Virus record (IMG/VR): IMGVR_UViG_3300010403_000356
Coordinates: 1-33,196 of that record
DNA length: 33,196 bases
DNA from: a virus
Strand: one strand, 5' to 3'
In this document: positions 19,514-27,683 of the stretch, in pieces
How the letters are laid out: every line of letters starts with the position of its first letter
How positions within the stretch are numbered: the stretch's first letter is position 1
The notes under the pieces: generated by a model
Database searches by the model: none
The model's input: only the letters and a program-made list of their open reading frames with translations
Told to the model about the DNA's origin: nothing
Made by a program: the position numbers and the translations under genes

Positions 19514-20176
19514 TTATGGGCTGCCTGTGGAAACTTTTTGCCGGATGTACGCAACCATCATGCGCAGGTCTTCCGCGTTGAGCGAGAACGCACTGTCCGG
19601 CGTTTCGACGGCGTCGAGCTTGAGGTGGTATTCGACCATCGGGGCACTGGCTGGCGGCACGATATTGCCGTGAGCGGACAGGCCGAGCGGCACCATCTCC
19701 CCACCGTAATCGGTGGCCTGCAGGAGGGTGACGCCGGCGCGCGGCCGCACGCTCATGACGATCGGCTTGCCGGTCTCGCGGACGGCCTTGATGATGTCCC
19801 AGTCGAGCATCTCGAACGCGGAAATCTTGTACCTAGGGCAGTCCAACATCTCGAGGAAGGCGACGTCGAGCGGGTCGAACACGGATGAGAACCAGGCGAT
19901 GTCGACCTCTTTGCATTGATCGATCAGGTGCGGAAACCATGCCTGCGGGGTGTGTACCCGGCGATAGAGGTCGATGAGGTCAGCCTCGCCAAAACTTGTG
20001 GCGGCGAGCTCAAGAACATCGGAACTGGCACCGCGCCGCGCCGCGAGCCGCTCGGGGTCGAAACATTGAAACTTGACCGCATCGGCCCCGGCTTGCTTGG
20101 CGTGCACGATCAGCTCGAGCGCGTTGGCAAGCGATCCGCCATGGTTACCGGAAATCTCTGCGACGATCTCGGTCAT
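19514..20176 (-). CDS. NeuB/PseI-like sugar acid synthase, compact form
   Basis: The 220-aa protein has the NeuB barrel start (VAEISGNHGGSL, GADAVKFQCF) and continues with YKISAFEM, ETGKPIVMS, LSAHGN and VEYHLKLD. Lysines 35 and 117, Ser167/His169 and Glu182/His184 fall where NeuB enzymes hold PEP and the metal. These enzymes condense a 6-carbon sugar with PEP to make 9-carbon nonulosonic acids. The usual length is about 340-350 aa. Here the stretch with the YP motif between the GKP strand and the S.H motif is largely missing, as is the whole C-terminal SAF domain. It is either a specialised minimal member or a decayed enzyme; the retained catalytic positions favour function. Confidence 0.75.
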   Translation of the reverse strand: MTEIVAEISGNHGGSLANALELIVHAKQAGADAVKFQCFDPERLAARRGASSDVLELAATSFGEADLIDLYRRVHTPQAWFPHLIDQCKEVDIAWFSSVFDPLDVAFLEMLDCPRYKISAFEMLDWDIIKAVRETGKPIVMSVRPRAGVTLLQATDYGGEMVPLGLSAHGNIVPPASAPMVEYHLKLDAVETPDSAFSLNAEDLRMMVAYIRQKVSTGSP

Positions 20177-20346
20177 TCGTCGTCTTCCTTCTCTGAATAG
20201 TCGTGATGGAAGCCAATGGCCTGAACGTCGCGCCTTGGATCGCGCAGGCGAGGCGTCAGCGGTCCGTCCTCCGGGATACGATAGGGATTGATCCGTCTGG
20301 GATCGTTCCTCCTGATCGGTCGCGGCTTCATCGGTCGGTCAGCCAT
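20173..20346 (-). CDS. 57-aa Arg/Pro-rich protein coupled between aminotransferase and NeuB-like genes
   Basis: The frame MADRPMKPRPIRRNDPRRIN, then PYRIPEDGPLTPRLRDPRRD, ends in an acidic tail (DYSEKEDDE). The ATG lies inside the end of the DegT gene (19-nt overlap), and the stop overlaps the NeuB-like start (ATGA). The tight coupling argues that it is translated. It is probably disordered, with a basic body and acidic end. No family recognised; it may be a small partner or regulator of the pathway enzymes. Confidence 0.6.
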   Translation of the reverse strand: MADRPMKPRPIRRNDPRRINPYRIPEDGPLTPRLRDPRRDVQAIGFHHDYSEKEDDE

Positions 20347-21446
20347 TTCTCCGCCGCCTTCTTGAACGCCTCTCCGACCTGCCTGATCTGCTCTGTCGTC
20401 AGATCCCACGCGCAATTCTCGAAATAGAGCAGCCGCCGGTCGTGCAGATCCTCCGCCACCGGACACGGCCGCGCGAACTGCGAGAACGCCGGCATGCGAT
20501 ACAGCGGATCGACGTAGCCCTCGACGATCGGCACGCCCTCGGCCCGCAGTGCCGCGCAGAACTCGGCCCGGTTTTTGTCGATCATGAACGGGATCGTGTA
20601 ATAGATGTGGGTGCATCCCTCCATCACCATTGGTGCGCGAAGACCTGGAATCTCGCCGATAGCCGCTATGATCGCTTCGGCCTGCTCGACGCGCCCACCG
20701 ATGATCTCCTTGCCGCGCCGTAGCTGCACCCGCGCGATCGCCGCGCAGACTTCCGGCATCCGCAGGTTCAAGCCGATTCGGTCGCTGACATGCTCTCCAT
20801 GATTGATGAAGGCCCGCATCCGTGCCGCGAGTTCGTCATCGTCGGTCGTGCATACGCCGCCTTCACCGCACTGGATCGGCTTGTGGATGTTGAGCGACCA
20901 GCAGCCGATGTGGCCGATGGTCCCGGCATACTTGCCGTTCTCCATCGCGAACGGTGATTGAGCGTTGTCCTCGATCAACTTCCATCCGCGCATGTCCGCC
21001 ATGGCCCGCGCCTTGTGCAATGAGGCCGGGTGTCCGAACAGGTTAGTGATCACCATGGCCTTCGTGGCCTTTATTTCATCGCTCCAAAACGGCCCGGCGA
21101 GACTGAAGGTCAACGGATCGACGTCTGCGAACGTGATATCTGCCCCCAAGAATGCGGGTGCCGCGGCTGTCGCTGACATAGTGAAAGGAGTGGTGATCAC
21201 ATTGGTATCCATCGAGATGTCGACAGCCTCGCACGCCGCAAGCAACGCGCTAGTCGCCGAGTTGCAGGCGATGGCATGCTTGACCCCGAACGTCTCGCAC
21301 CACGCATCCTCAAGCGCGCGCACAGAGAAGCCGCCGCGTTCTTGCCCGGCGAGGTAGCCAGAGAGCGGCCTCGTCACAACAGCGCCAGCCGCGGCGATCA
21401 TTTCTTCTTCGCCGATGGAGTTGAACGGCTTGATAGGCCCGATCAT
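20328..21446 (-). CDS. DegT/DnrJ/EryC1 sugar aminotransferase (PseC-like role)
   Basis: The 372-aa protein follows the family throughout: GYLAGQERGGFSVRALEDAW, CNSATSALLAACEAV, VITTPFTMSATAAAPAFLGA, LIEDNAQSPF (Asp160 binds the PLP ring) and SLNIHKPIQCGEGG (Lys189 forms the Schiff base). Such enzymes convert nucleotide-linked 4-keto sugars to amino sugars. With the neighbouring PseB-like dehydratase it would form the PseB-PseC pair that makes a 4-amino-4,6-dideoxy sugar. It overlaps the upstream methyltransferase by 4 nt. Confidence 0.9.
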   Translation of the reverse strand: MIGPIKPFNSIGEEEMIAAAGAVVTRPLSGYLAGQERGGFSVRALEDAWCETFGVKHAIACNSATSALLAACEAVDISMDTNVITTPFTMSATAAAPAFLGADITFADVDPLTFSLAGPFWSDEIKATKAMVITNLFGHPASLHKARAMADMRGWKLIEDNAQSPFAMENGKYAGTIGHIGCWSLNIHKPIQCGEGGVCTTDDDELAARMRAFINHGEHVSDRIGLNLRMPEVCAAIARVQLRRGKEIIGGRVEQAEAIIAAIGEIPGLRAPMVMEGCTHIYYTIPFMIDKNRAEFCAALRAEGVPIVEGYVDPLYRMPAFSQFARPCPVAEDLHDRRLLYFENCAWDLTTEQIRQVGEAFKKAAEKWLTDR

Positions 21447-22258
21447 AGCAAGTCATCCAGTTGGCGCAGCACGAACATGAAGTTCGGTGAGCAGGCGTAA
21501 TACTGTCCCAGCGAGGGGAGTTGCGCCGCGATGGCGTTGATCGGGTGGTTGTAGTCGGGCTCGATCCCCTGATCCTTGCAGAGCTTGGCATAGATCACGC
21601 GCGACGCGATGTAATACAGGTTGCCGATGTTTTCGACGTGCTCGATCTCAAAAAGATCGCCGCCAGCATTGGCCATGAATTCGGTGAACTCTTTCTGCGG
21701 AAGATACTTGTTGTGCCATCGCGCCTCGATAGGATCAAGGTCGAGCCTGGCGCGCAGGATGTTTAGCGAGTTGAGGCCTGCCTCGGTGTTCTCGACCAGG
21801 ATCAGCCTGCCGTTTGGCGCGAGCATCTTGAGCATTTCCATGATGCCCGCCTTCTGCTCCTCCCATGTCGCCAGGTTGATCAGGCAGCGCGTGCTCAAAA
21901 CGATGTCGAATTTCTGCCCGCGCAGGTTCTTGTTGCGCGACAGGGAAAGTACGTTGCCGTGGAAATACTCCACGTTCGGGATCACGGCCTTGTTCGCCTC
22001 TGATATCATCGGCTCGCTGTAATCGACCCCGGTGATCATCGCCTCCGGAAACTTCTTTCCTATTTTCACGGTCGAATATCCGTTGCCGCAGCCGACGTCG
22101 AGAATCGTCTCACGCCTCTTTATGTTGTCGATCACGCGAAGGATGCTGTCGATCTCGAGGGTGCGGTAGTGGTGATCCGGTGCCGTGGCCAGATCGGAAG
22201 CGCCGTGAGCCAGCGCCTGATCATCCCAGAATGCCTTCGTCTTGTCTTTCACGGTCAT
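21443..22258 (-). CDS. SAM-dependent methyltransferase (sugar cluster)
   Basis: The 271-aa class I methyltransferase has motif I ILDVGCGNGYSTVKIG at about residue 52, MITGVDYSEPM as motif II and VLSTRCLINLATWEEQK as the motif IV region. The C-terminal half has an extra helical segment (KEFTEFMANAGGDLFEIEHV) suited to substrate binding. The substrate is probably the sugar or its amino group, judged from position only. Both ends overlap neighbours by 4 nt. Confidence 0.8.
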   Translation of the reverse strand: MTVKDKTKAFWDDQALAHGASDLATAPDHHYRTLEIDSILRVIDNIKRRETILDVGCGNGYSTVKIGKKFPEAMITGVDYSEPMISEANKAVIPNVEYFHGNVLSLSRNKNLRGQKFDIVLSTRCLINLATWEEQKAGIMEMLKMLAPNGRLILVENTEAGLNSLNILRARLDLDPIEARWHNKYLPQKEFTEFMANAGGDLFEIEHVENIGNLYYIASRVIYAKLCKDQGIEPDYNHPINAIAAQLPSLGQYYACSPNFMFVLRQLDDLL

Positions 22259-23112
22259 GCCAGTTGCTCCCGCAATTCTGCCACCGTCATCCGGCGCGCC
22301 TTATCGCTGCTGTTGCCCGGTCCCATCGACTCATGCCTCTTTTCCCATTCCGGCAGCCCGCGCACATCCATCTTGGCACCCATGGCCTCGGCAAGATCAC
22401 TGAGGCGATAGGCGGGTAGGGTAGGAATTTCGATCTCGCCTCCGACCATATGCATCGACGTATTGAACACGAGGCTGACAGCTTCATCCATCGTCATAAA
22501 AAACCGCGTGCATTCCGGATCGGTCACGGGGACAGTATCGCTTGTCTCCAGCATCTTGCGCCACGTCGGAACTACCGAACCGGTCGAATTCCAAACGTTG
22601 CCGTACCGGACCACGGAGAAGCGCGGTCCGTTCCAACCGCGGGTGTTGTTCGCGGCGAGAAACAGGGACTCGGCGAACGCCTTGCTCGTTCCATAGGGAC
22701 TGATCGGCTCGTGGGCCTTGTCAGTTGAAAGCGCAACGACGCGACCCACATGGGCATCGGTTGCCGCCTCGATGACGTTTGCGGCACCGTCGATGTTCGT
22801 CTTCTTCACTTCGAGCGGATTGTAAGCTCCGACTTCGATGCGCTTCAGAGCGGCCGCATGAACGACGATCTCGATTCCATCCATCGCACGCTTCAGCCGG
22901 TCGCGGTCGCGCACATCTCCGATGAAATAGCGCATGCGATGTCGCGCCGTCGGATGTTCGGCTTCCAGTTCGCGCCGCAGTTCGGCCTGCCGATGTTCCG
23001 AACGAGAATAGATCACAATCCGCTGCGGCACGGTGTCGGTTATGCCGAGAAGATATTTGGCAAACGCCGTGCCGAACGCGCCGCTGCCCCCTGTAATCAA
23101 TACCGACTTCAC
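22255..23112 (-). CDS. PseB/FlaA1-type NDP-sugar dehydratase/epimerase
   Basis: The 285-aa short-chain dehydrogenase-fold protein begins MKSVLITGGSGAFGTAFAKY (NAD(P)-binding GxxGxxG). It carries ALSTDKAHEPISPYGTSKAF with Thr130-Asp131-Lys132 and Tyr140-x3-Lys144, as in the PseB/FlaA1/CapD group. These enzymes turn UDP-GlcNAc into a 4-keto-6-deoxy sugar, often with C5 inversion. FVIGD-like (YFIGDVRD) and HAAALKRIEVGAYNP segments are typical. It is shorter than PseB (about 330 aa) at the C-terminus. It likely makes the first committed intermediate of the cluster. Confidence 0.88.
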   Translation of the reverse strand: MKSVLITGGSGAFGTAFAKYLLGITDTVPQRIVIYSRSEHRQAELRRELEAEHPTARHRMRYFIGDVRDRDRLKRAMDGIEIVVHAAALKRIEVGAYNPLEVKKTNIDGAANVIEAATDAHVGRVVALSTDKAHEPISPYGTSKAFAESLFLAANNTRGWNGPRFSVVRYGNVWNSTGSVVPTWRKMLETSDTVPVTDPECTRFFMTMDEAVSLVFNTSMHMVGGEIEIPTLPAYRLSDLAEAMGAKMDVRGLPEWEKRHESMGPGNSSDKARRMTVAELREQLA

Positions 23113-25124
23113 GACGCCCTCACCATGGGTGCAACGGTCGCGCCGGCCAGCCGCTCGGCGATGTCGCCACTGTCGATGGAATCGCGGATGATGCCGAGGG
23201 TGTGGTCATAGCTTTTCAGGATGCGCTTGACCTCGCTCGGACCGTGCGCCGCACACACATTGTTGCTCGCTGCGATCAATGTGCCACTGGCGATCATCTC
23301 CTTGCGGAACAGCGCCGCGATCTGATCGTCACGGAACTTGATCCGCAGGAACGAGAGAACGCCATGAAGCTTGACGATGTCCTCCGAGATTCCGTGCTGT
23401 TTTGCGAGGCCCCAGAAGCCGGTCAGGATTTGCTTGCCGGTCTCGCGCAGTGTCGCAACGACGTTGTCGCGCTCCATCTTCTTGATCGTGGCGATCGATG
23501 CCGCGAGTGAAAGCGTCTCACCGAACATGGTTCCGCTGTAGAAAATGTTATCCGGCGGTTCGAAGCGCTTCATGATGTCCTTTCGGCCAACGATGGCGGA
23601 TAACGGCATGCCGTTCGCCATCGCCTTGCCGAACGTCGCCAGATCGGGCGTGACGCCGTACATCGCCTGCGCGCCGCCCAAGTGATAGCGGAAACCGGTG
23701 ATGACCTCGTCGAAGATCAGAATGGTGCCGTTGCGGTCGCACTGCTCTCGAAGATGGCGGAGCAAGGGCGCACCGCATTCTGGCTCAATGATGATGGCCG
23801 CATATTCGCAAGGACCACCGAAACCAAGACGTAGCGAGTACGCGTCCTCCATGCTGATGCGCGTGGTCAACTTCCGAATGTCCTTGGGAACGCCGAGGTT
23901 CCGCTCGACGCTCCAATCTTGCCAGCCGTGGTAGCCGCCGCAGATCAGGACGCGGTCCCGGCCGGTGAACGCGCGAGCCAGCCTTATCGCGGCCGACGTG
24001 ACGTCTGTACCGCTTTTGCCGAACCGGACGGCTTCGGCGCACGGGATGATGCGGCAGAGCGTTTCCGCGAGTTCGGCTTCGAGTTCAGTCGCAAGGGAAA
24101 AGGAGATACCGGATGCAAGTTGCCGGCGGACTGCCAAGTCAACATCCGGATCGCGATATCCAAGTATGTTTGGCAGCAGCGCAGCGACCATATCAACGTA
24201 CTCGTTCCCGTCGATGTCCCAGACGAGGCCTCCATCTCCATGGGAAAGGAAAAGAGGGCTGGGCTGCGGGTACTGGAGGTGGCTTTTGCTGAACGTTTGC
24301 GCGGCGAGCGGGATGACTTCGCTGGCTTTTTTGAACTGCGCTTGCGACCTTTCGTAGCTGCGGGCATAGATCGGCTCCTCGGCGAGAGCGTCGAAGTAAC
24401 GCTCGTTCATGATGGCGTTGGCGTTGAGCTTGCGGATGTCGGGATTGGCATCAAGGATGTCCAGGATGTCGATCTGCGACGGAGGTTCATTCCACGGCCA
24501 GTAGACCGCCACATTCTTGCAGAATTCGTAATCGGCGGTGGTATCGAGGACCCATCGTTCATCCCGCAACCCGGGAATCGGATTGATCACCGTCTCGGCC
24601 GGGAAGCGGGAGCGGTTGCGCCCGATCCATGTGGTGACGCAGTCCCGATCGATCGGCCTCGTCGCCTCGGCATCTGCCGCCATCAGGGCTTCATAGGTGA
24701 AGGCCTCAACGTCGAGACCGTCAGGATAGGTACGAGGACTGACATTCGAGCAGTAGGCAGCGCCAGTCTGCTTCTGAAGGCGAACAACGGCGCCGATGAC
24801 TTGCGGATCAAGGAGCGGGCAATCTCCCGTGATCCTCAAAAGTACATCGGCGCCGCTCGCGTTGGCGCATCCGACGAAGCGCGACAGCACATCCGTCTCA
24901 GACCCGCGCCAACAATGGACGGCGTTATCATCGCACCATTGCGCGATAACGTCGTCTTGATCCAACGTGGAAGTAGCGACCCATACGGCATCGACACCAG
25001 GAGCGGCCTCACAGGCGCGCACGCACCAAGCCAGCACCGGTCGGCCGCCGAGGTCCATTAAGACCTTCCCGGGCAGACGGGTCGATCCCATCCTCGCCTG
25101 AATTACCGCAACCACTTTGGTCAT
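23109..25124 (-). CDS. Fusion: SpsF-type cytidylyltransferase plus class III aminotransferase
   Basis: The 671-aa protein has two enzymes. Residues 1-235 are an SpsF/acylneuraminate cytidylyltransferase (VIQARMGSTRLPGKVL; LLRITGDCPLLDP; YPDGLDVEAF). Residues 260-655 are a glutamate-1-semialdehyde-type class III aminotransferase (GNEYVDMVAALLPNILGY; FGKSGTDVTSAAIRLAR; ILIFDEVITGFR with Asp472; ATFGKAMANGMP with PLP Lys500). The first domain would load CMP on a sugar acid; the second transfers or moves an amino group. From memory, such fusions occur in bacterial surface-sugar and flagellin-glycosylation clusters. It overlaps the genes before and after by 4 nt. Confidence 0.9.
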   Translation of the reverse strand: MTKVVAVIQARMGSTRLPGKVLMDLGGRPVLAWCVRACEAAPGVDAVWVATSTLDQDDVIAQWCDDNAVHCWRGSETDVLSRFVGCANASGADVLLRITGDCPLLDPQVIGAVVRLQKQTGAAYCSNVSPRTYPDGLDVEAFTYEALMAADAEATRPIDRDCVTTWIGRNRSRFPAETVINPIPGLRDERWVLDTTADYEFCKNVAVYWPWNEPPSQIDILDILDANPDIRKLNANAIMNERYFDALAEEPIYARSYERSQAQFKKASEVIPLAAQTFSKSHLQYPQPSPLFLSHGDGGLVWDIDGNEYVDMVAALLPNILGYRDPDVDLAVRRQLASGISFSLATELEAELAETLCRIIPCAEAVRFGKSGTDVTSAAIRLARAFTGRDRVLICGGYHGWQDWSVERNLGVPKDIRKLTTRISMEDAYSLRLGFGGPCEYAAIIIEPECGAPLLRHLREQCDRNGTILIFDEVITGFRYHLGGAQAMYGVTPDLATFGKAMANGMPLSAIVGRKDIMKRFEPPDNIFYSGTMFGETLSLAASIATIKKMERDNVVATLRETGKQILTGFWGLAKQHGISEDIVKLHGVLSFLRIKFRDDQIAALFRKEMIASGTLIAASNNVCAAHGPSEVKRILKSYDHTLGIIRDSIDSGDIAERLAGATVAPMVRAS

Positions 25125-25963
25125 AGAATTTCAGCCTTTTTTCTGACGTCGAGCAGCACCCTCAGCGTCGCAAGGCCATCGTGGCCTGAAGCTCCCGGCG
25201 CGAACACTCCGTTGATGCGGTCGATGAATGCGCGCATCTCGTTTAGGTAGTCGTCGTCGTATGATCCCGGTGCCTGCGTGGCTTCGGTTCCGAGCGACAT
25301 CCGCCGCGCGTCGATGTCGACGCCGATGTTCATTTTCTCTCCGGCGATCCAGAATTCGCGGATGCGATGAGGTGTCGCATGATCCAGCAGAAACGTGGAA
25401 CGCGTACCGCTGTCGTGCTGCAGGATGAAGTTTGCGGACTCTGGGGTCTCGCTCGAGACCACACACTTCGCCGGTCCGAAGAGATAAAGCGCAAGATCGA
25501 CCTCATGCGCTCCGGTGTTGAGGACCACGCCGTCGCTGGTGTATTTCTCGGTCGTGTGGGCGCAAATGAAGTTCGCCCACAACGGCTCGCCGATCTCTCC
25601 AGCGCCAAGACATTGCTTCACTCGCTGAATGCAAGGATGCAGGCGCAGATTGTTGCCCATCATGACGACAAGGGACTTGTCGTCGGCTGTCTGCAGCAGC
25701 TTCGGTAGCGTGCCAATGTTGGCGGCGATTGGCTTCTCGGCCAAGACATGCTTGCCGCGCTCGATGCAGCCACGGAGTGCCTGCTCGTGAAACATCGTCG
25801 GCGACGCCACCACGACCGCCTCGCACTCCTCGTAGATGTTACGTTCGAACTTCACATCGCGCTTGTTTGCGGGATCGTAGACCAGCACGTCATGCCCGAG
25901 AGTCTTGAGATTGCGCGCATGGCGACTGCCGATTGACCCGTGCCCGACCACACCGAACTTCAT
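25121..25963 (-). CDS. Gfo/Idh/MocA-family NAD(P) sugar oxidoreductase
   Basis: The 280-aa protein starts MKFGVVGHGSIGSRHARNLK (Rossmann GxGxxG at residues 7-12). It contains the signature HVLAEKPIA (Glu76-Lys77-Pro78) and TGAHEVDLAL (His153, Asp156), which places catalytic residues in the C-terminal sheet domain. Family members oxidise or reduce a ring hydroxyl of sugars and sugar nucleotides. It is shorter than usual (about 330 aa). In this operon it could create the keto group used by one of the aminotransferases. Confidence 0.88.
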   Translation of the reverse strand: MKFGVVGHGSIGSRHARNLKTLGHDVLVYDPANKRDVKFERNIYEECEAVVVASPTMFHEQALRGCIERGKHVLAEKPIAANIGTLPKLLQTADDKSLVVMMGNNLRLHPCIQRVKQCLGAGEIGEPLWANFICAHTTEKYTSDGVVLNTGAHEVDLALYLFGPAKCVVSSETPESANFILQHDSGTRSTFLLDHATPHRIREFWIAGEKMNIGVDIDARRMSLGTEATQAPGSYDDDYLNEMRAFIDRINGVFAPGASGHDGLATLRVLLDVRKKAEIL

Positions 25964-26565
25964 GGCCGCACCGGGATCGTTGTAGTGGCGGACTTCTTCA
26001 GCACGGTGACCATCTCGTCGTCGTTAACAATCGCGCGGGTTACCAGATGGTAAATCGGATTGCCGAGCCACAGATTGGCGAAGTCAAAATGATAGGAGAG
26101 GATGCCGTCGCGATGCTCGTAGTGGCGCGCGAACGGCTGGGCGGTGGCAGCGAAGTCATGGATGATCAGATGACCGCCGGCTACCAGCACCGAATCTCCT
26201 TCGGCCGCTATTCGCAGCCATTCGGACGGGTCGGCAAGGTATAGGCAGAAGCCGTAGATTACGAGATCAAATGGACCCGGCACGGCGAGGCTTGCGGCCG
26301 ATGCCTGCACCACGGGAATTCGCTTCTCCGCGGCTTCAAGCGCGGCCTGTCGGCTCGGTTCGACTCCGAACACTTCACATCCAAACCTGTCGCGAAGCTT
26401 CGCAAGCCGCCAGCCGTTCGAGCATCCAACTTCCAGCACGCGCTTGGGCTTGATGCCAGTGGCTATGACCGCGTTCCAAACTGGGTCTCGTTCGCCAAGC
26501 TTGTCGCGATTCCTCGAAAACCACGCATCGCCTTCCGAATTGAGAAACACGTCGGCCTGTCTCAT
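25960..26565 (-). CDS. SAM-dependent methyltransferase, small sugar-cluster type
   Basis: The 201-aa protein begins MRQADVFLNSEGDAWFSRNR, then motif I VLEVGCSNGWRLAKL, EVFGVEPSRQ, and FDLVIYGFCLYLADPSEWL. Class I methyltransferases with this 'GDAWF.RN' start commonly lie in surface-sugar and flagellin-glycosylation clusters (from memory). It probably methylates the cluster's sugar. It is the second methyltransferase in the operon, so two methylated positions or two substrates are likely. Confidence 0.8.
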   Translation of the reverse strand: MRQADVFLNSEGDAWFSRNRDKLGERDPVWNAVIATGIKPKRVLEVGCSNGWRLAKLRDRFGCEVFGVEPSRQAALEAAEKRIPVVQASAASLAVPGPFDLVIYGFCLYLADPSEWLRIAAEGDSVLVAGGHLIIHDFAATAQPFARHYEHRDGILSYHFDFANLWLGNPIYHLVTRAIVNDDEMVTVLKKSATTTIPVRP

Positions 26566-26831
26566 TTCGCACTCTCTTTGAGGCGCGCGGCTCTCCGATT
26601 ACGGATTTGCCGCCGCTCGTTCCATTCGCTAATCCACATGATCGGAAACACGATGACCATTACGACAAGCGAAAATGCAAACAGACCGACAACGAACATT
26701 ATCGGCCAGCCGAGCAGCCAACCGAATGTCCAAGCTGAGGACCAATCAAATTGCGCGCCCACGAATAGCGCATGAAGCATCGCCCCAATGCCGAGATAGA
26801 TCGCAAGTCCGATGAGTGCGAATAGCCTCAC
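26562..26831 (-). CDS. Small membrane protein in cargo operon, 89 aa
   Basis: MRLFALIGLAIYLGIGAMLH and a second span (WLLGWPIMFVVGLFAFSLVV, MVIVFPIMW) indicate two membrane helices. A basic cytoplasmic tail follows (NERRQIRNRRAARLKESAK). Both ends overlap neighbours by 4 nt. It does not resemble a flippase. Function unknown. Confidence 0.7.
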   Translation of the reverse strand: MRLFALIGLAIYLGIGAMLHALFVGAQFDWSSAWTFGWLLGWPIMFVVGLFAFSLVVMVIVFPIMWISEWNERRQIRNRRAARLKESAK

Positions 26832-27016
26832 TTCGCCAAGTCCTTCAGCAGGTCTGAGATGTTGGAGTCATTGGCATTGATGGCCGAGAGAACCTTCTTT
26901 GTCTGTTTGGGGGCCTTCTCAATCGCGATCTCGACCAACTGCATCCAGAGTACGTTGTTGTTTGCCCTCATCGAGGTGATCATCCCTATGATCTCGCGCT
27001 CGCGTTTGGTGGTCAT
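26828..27016 (-). CDS. Hypothetical 62-aa helical protein in cargo operon
   Basis: The start ATGA overlaps the GNAT stop, and its own stop overlaps the membrane-protein start. The sequence MTTKREREIIGMITSMRANN, NVLWMQLVEIAIEKAPKQTK and DSNISDLLKDLAK suggests three helices. From memory, short proteins of this kind lie beside methyltransferases in sugar clusters, but no function can be assigned. Confidence 0.65.
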   Translation of the reverse strand: MTTKREREIIGMITSMRANNNVLWMQLVEIAIEKAPKQTKKVLSAINANDSNISDLLKDLAK

Positions 27017-27528
27017 CGCATCCTCCCGAATAGCAGTGCCGACACCGGCGCGCCGTCGATCAAAAAATGATTCAACAGTTCGCCTTCCTGCTTGAAGCCG
27101 CTGCCCTGGATAATCTTCACCATGGCGAGGTTGCTGCGCGCGCAGCCGGCCTCCAGCTTGCGAATGTTGCCGCCATCCTTGTCGAGCAGCCATCCGCATG
27201 CTGCCTTCCATGCCTCTCCAGCGTAGCCTTTGCCCCAGAACGCGGACTCGCCGATCATGATGCCGACATCGGATACGTTGTTCGGATCGTCGTGCGTCGC
27301 GCTCAAATTACCGATGTGGTTGCCGCTGTCGGCGAGATAGATGCCCCACAAATGGGAGCGGCCGACGAAAGAGTTGATGTACCGGACCTGCGACGACAGC
27401 GTGTGCGTCTGATGCCGCTGCTGCGAATAACGGACGACGTCTCGGTCGAGCAGCCAGCCGATGTTGCGCGACGTGGCCTTGGTGAGCGGACGCAGGGTCA
27501 AGCGGTTCGTTGAGATTGACGGCGTCAC
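27013..27528 (-). CDS. GNAT N-acetyltransferase (PseH/RimJ-like)
   Basis: With a GTG start at 27528, whose GTGA overlaps the upstream stop, the protein is 171 aa. It begins (M)TPSISTNRLTLRPLTKATS, the usual RimJ/PseH-type start. A longer ATG start at 27591 would run deep into the upstream gene. Motif A is visible as GIMIGESAFWGKGYAGEAWK, with LEAGCARSNLAMVKIIQGSG as motif B, GF ending the fold. PseH acetylates the 4-amino group in the pseudaminic pathway. With the PseB- and PseC-like enzymes here, a sugar N-acetylation role is a reasonable inference. Confidence 0.82.
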   Translation of the reverse strand: MTPSISTNRLTLRPLTKATSRNIGWLLDRDVVRYSQQRHQTHTLSSQVRYINSFVGRSHLWGIYLADSGNHIGNLSATHDDPNNVSDVGIMIGESAFWGKGYAGEAWKAACGWLLDKDGGNIRKLEAGCARSNLAMVKIIQGSGFKQEGELLNHFLIDGAPVSALLFGRMR

Positions 27529-27683
27529 CGGAGGCGCTCCAACAAGTGATCGATCAGCTTTAACTGCCGCTCGGCCGTCGCGCGCGCCCATGCAGCACCG
27601 GCACCGTAGTCGCCCGCGCGTCGCATCTCTTCCAACTGCGCGATGGCTTCCTTGCGGATGGCGACCATTTCATCGCGGTTCAT
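27525..27683 (-). CDS. Hypothetical 52-aa protein, second gene of cargo operon
   Basis: The chosen start MNRDEMVAIRKEAIAQLEEM overlaps the end of the ribbon-helix-helix gene by 14 nt. The frame continues upstream in non-protein-like sequence, so the short form is preferred. The product is a charged helical protein ending AERQLKLIDHLLERLR. It may partner the upstream regulator, like a small antitoxin/toxin or co-regulator pair, but nothing proves this. Confidence 0.6.
   Translation of the reverse strand: MNRDEMVAIRKEAIAQLEEMRRAGDYGAGAAWARATAERQLKLIDHLLERLR

Noticed and set aside
20347-20616. Longer N-terminus for the 57-aa cargo peptide
   Set aside because: The extension lies wholly inside the DegT gene and reads as non-protein-like sequence; the ATG at 20346 gives normal operon spacing.
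23919-25061. 380-aa plus-strand frame opposite the fusion enzyme
   Set aside because: Shadow frame with no motifs; the minus-strand cytidylyltransferase-aminotransferase is unambiguous.
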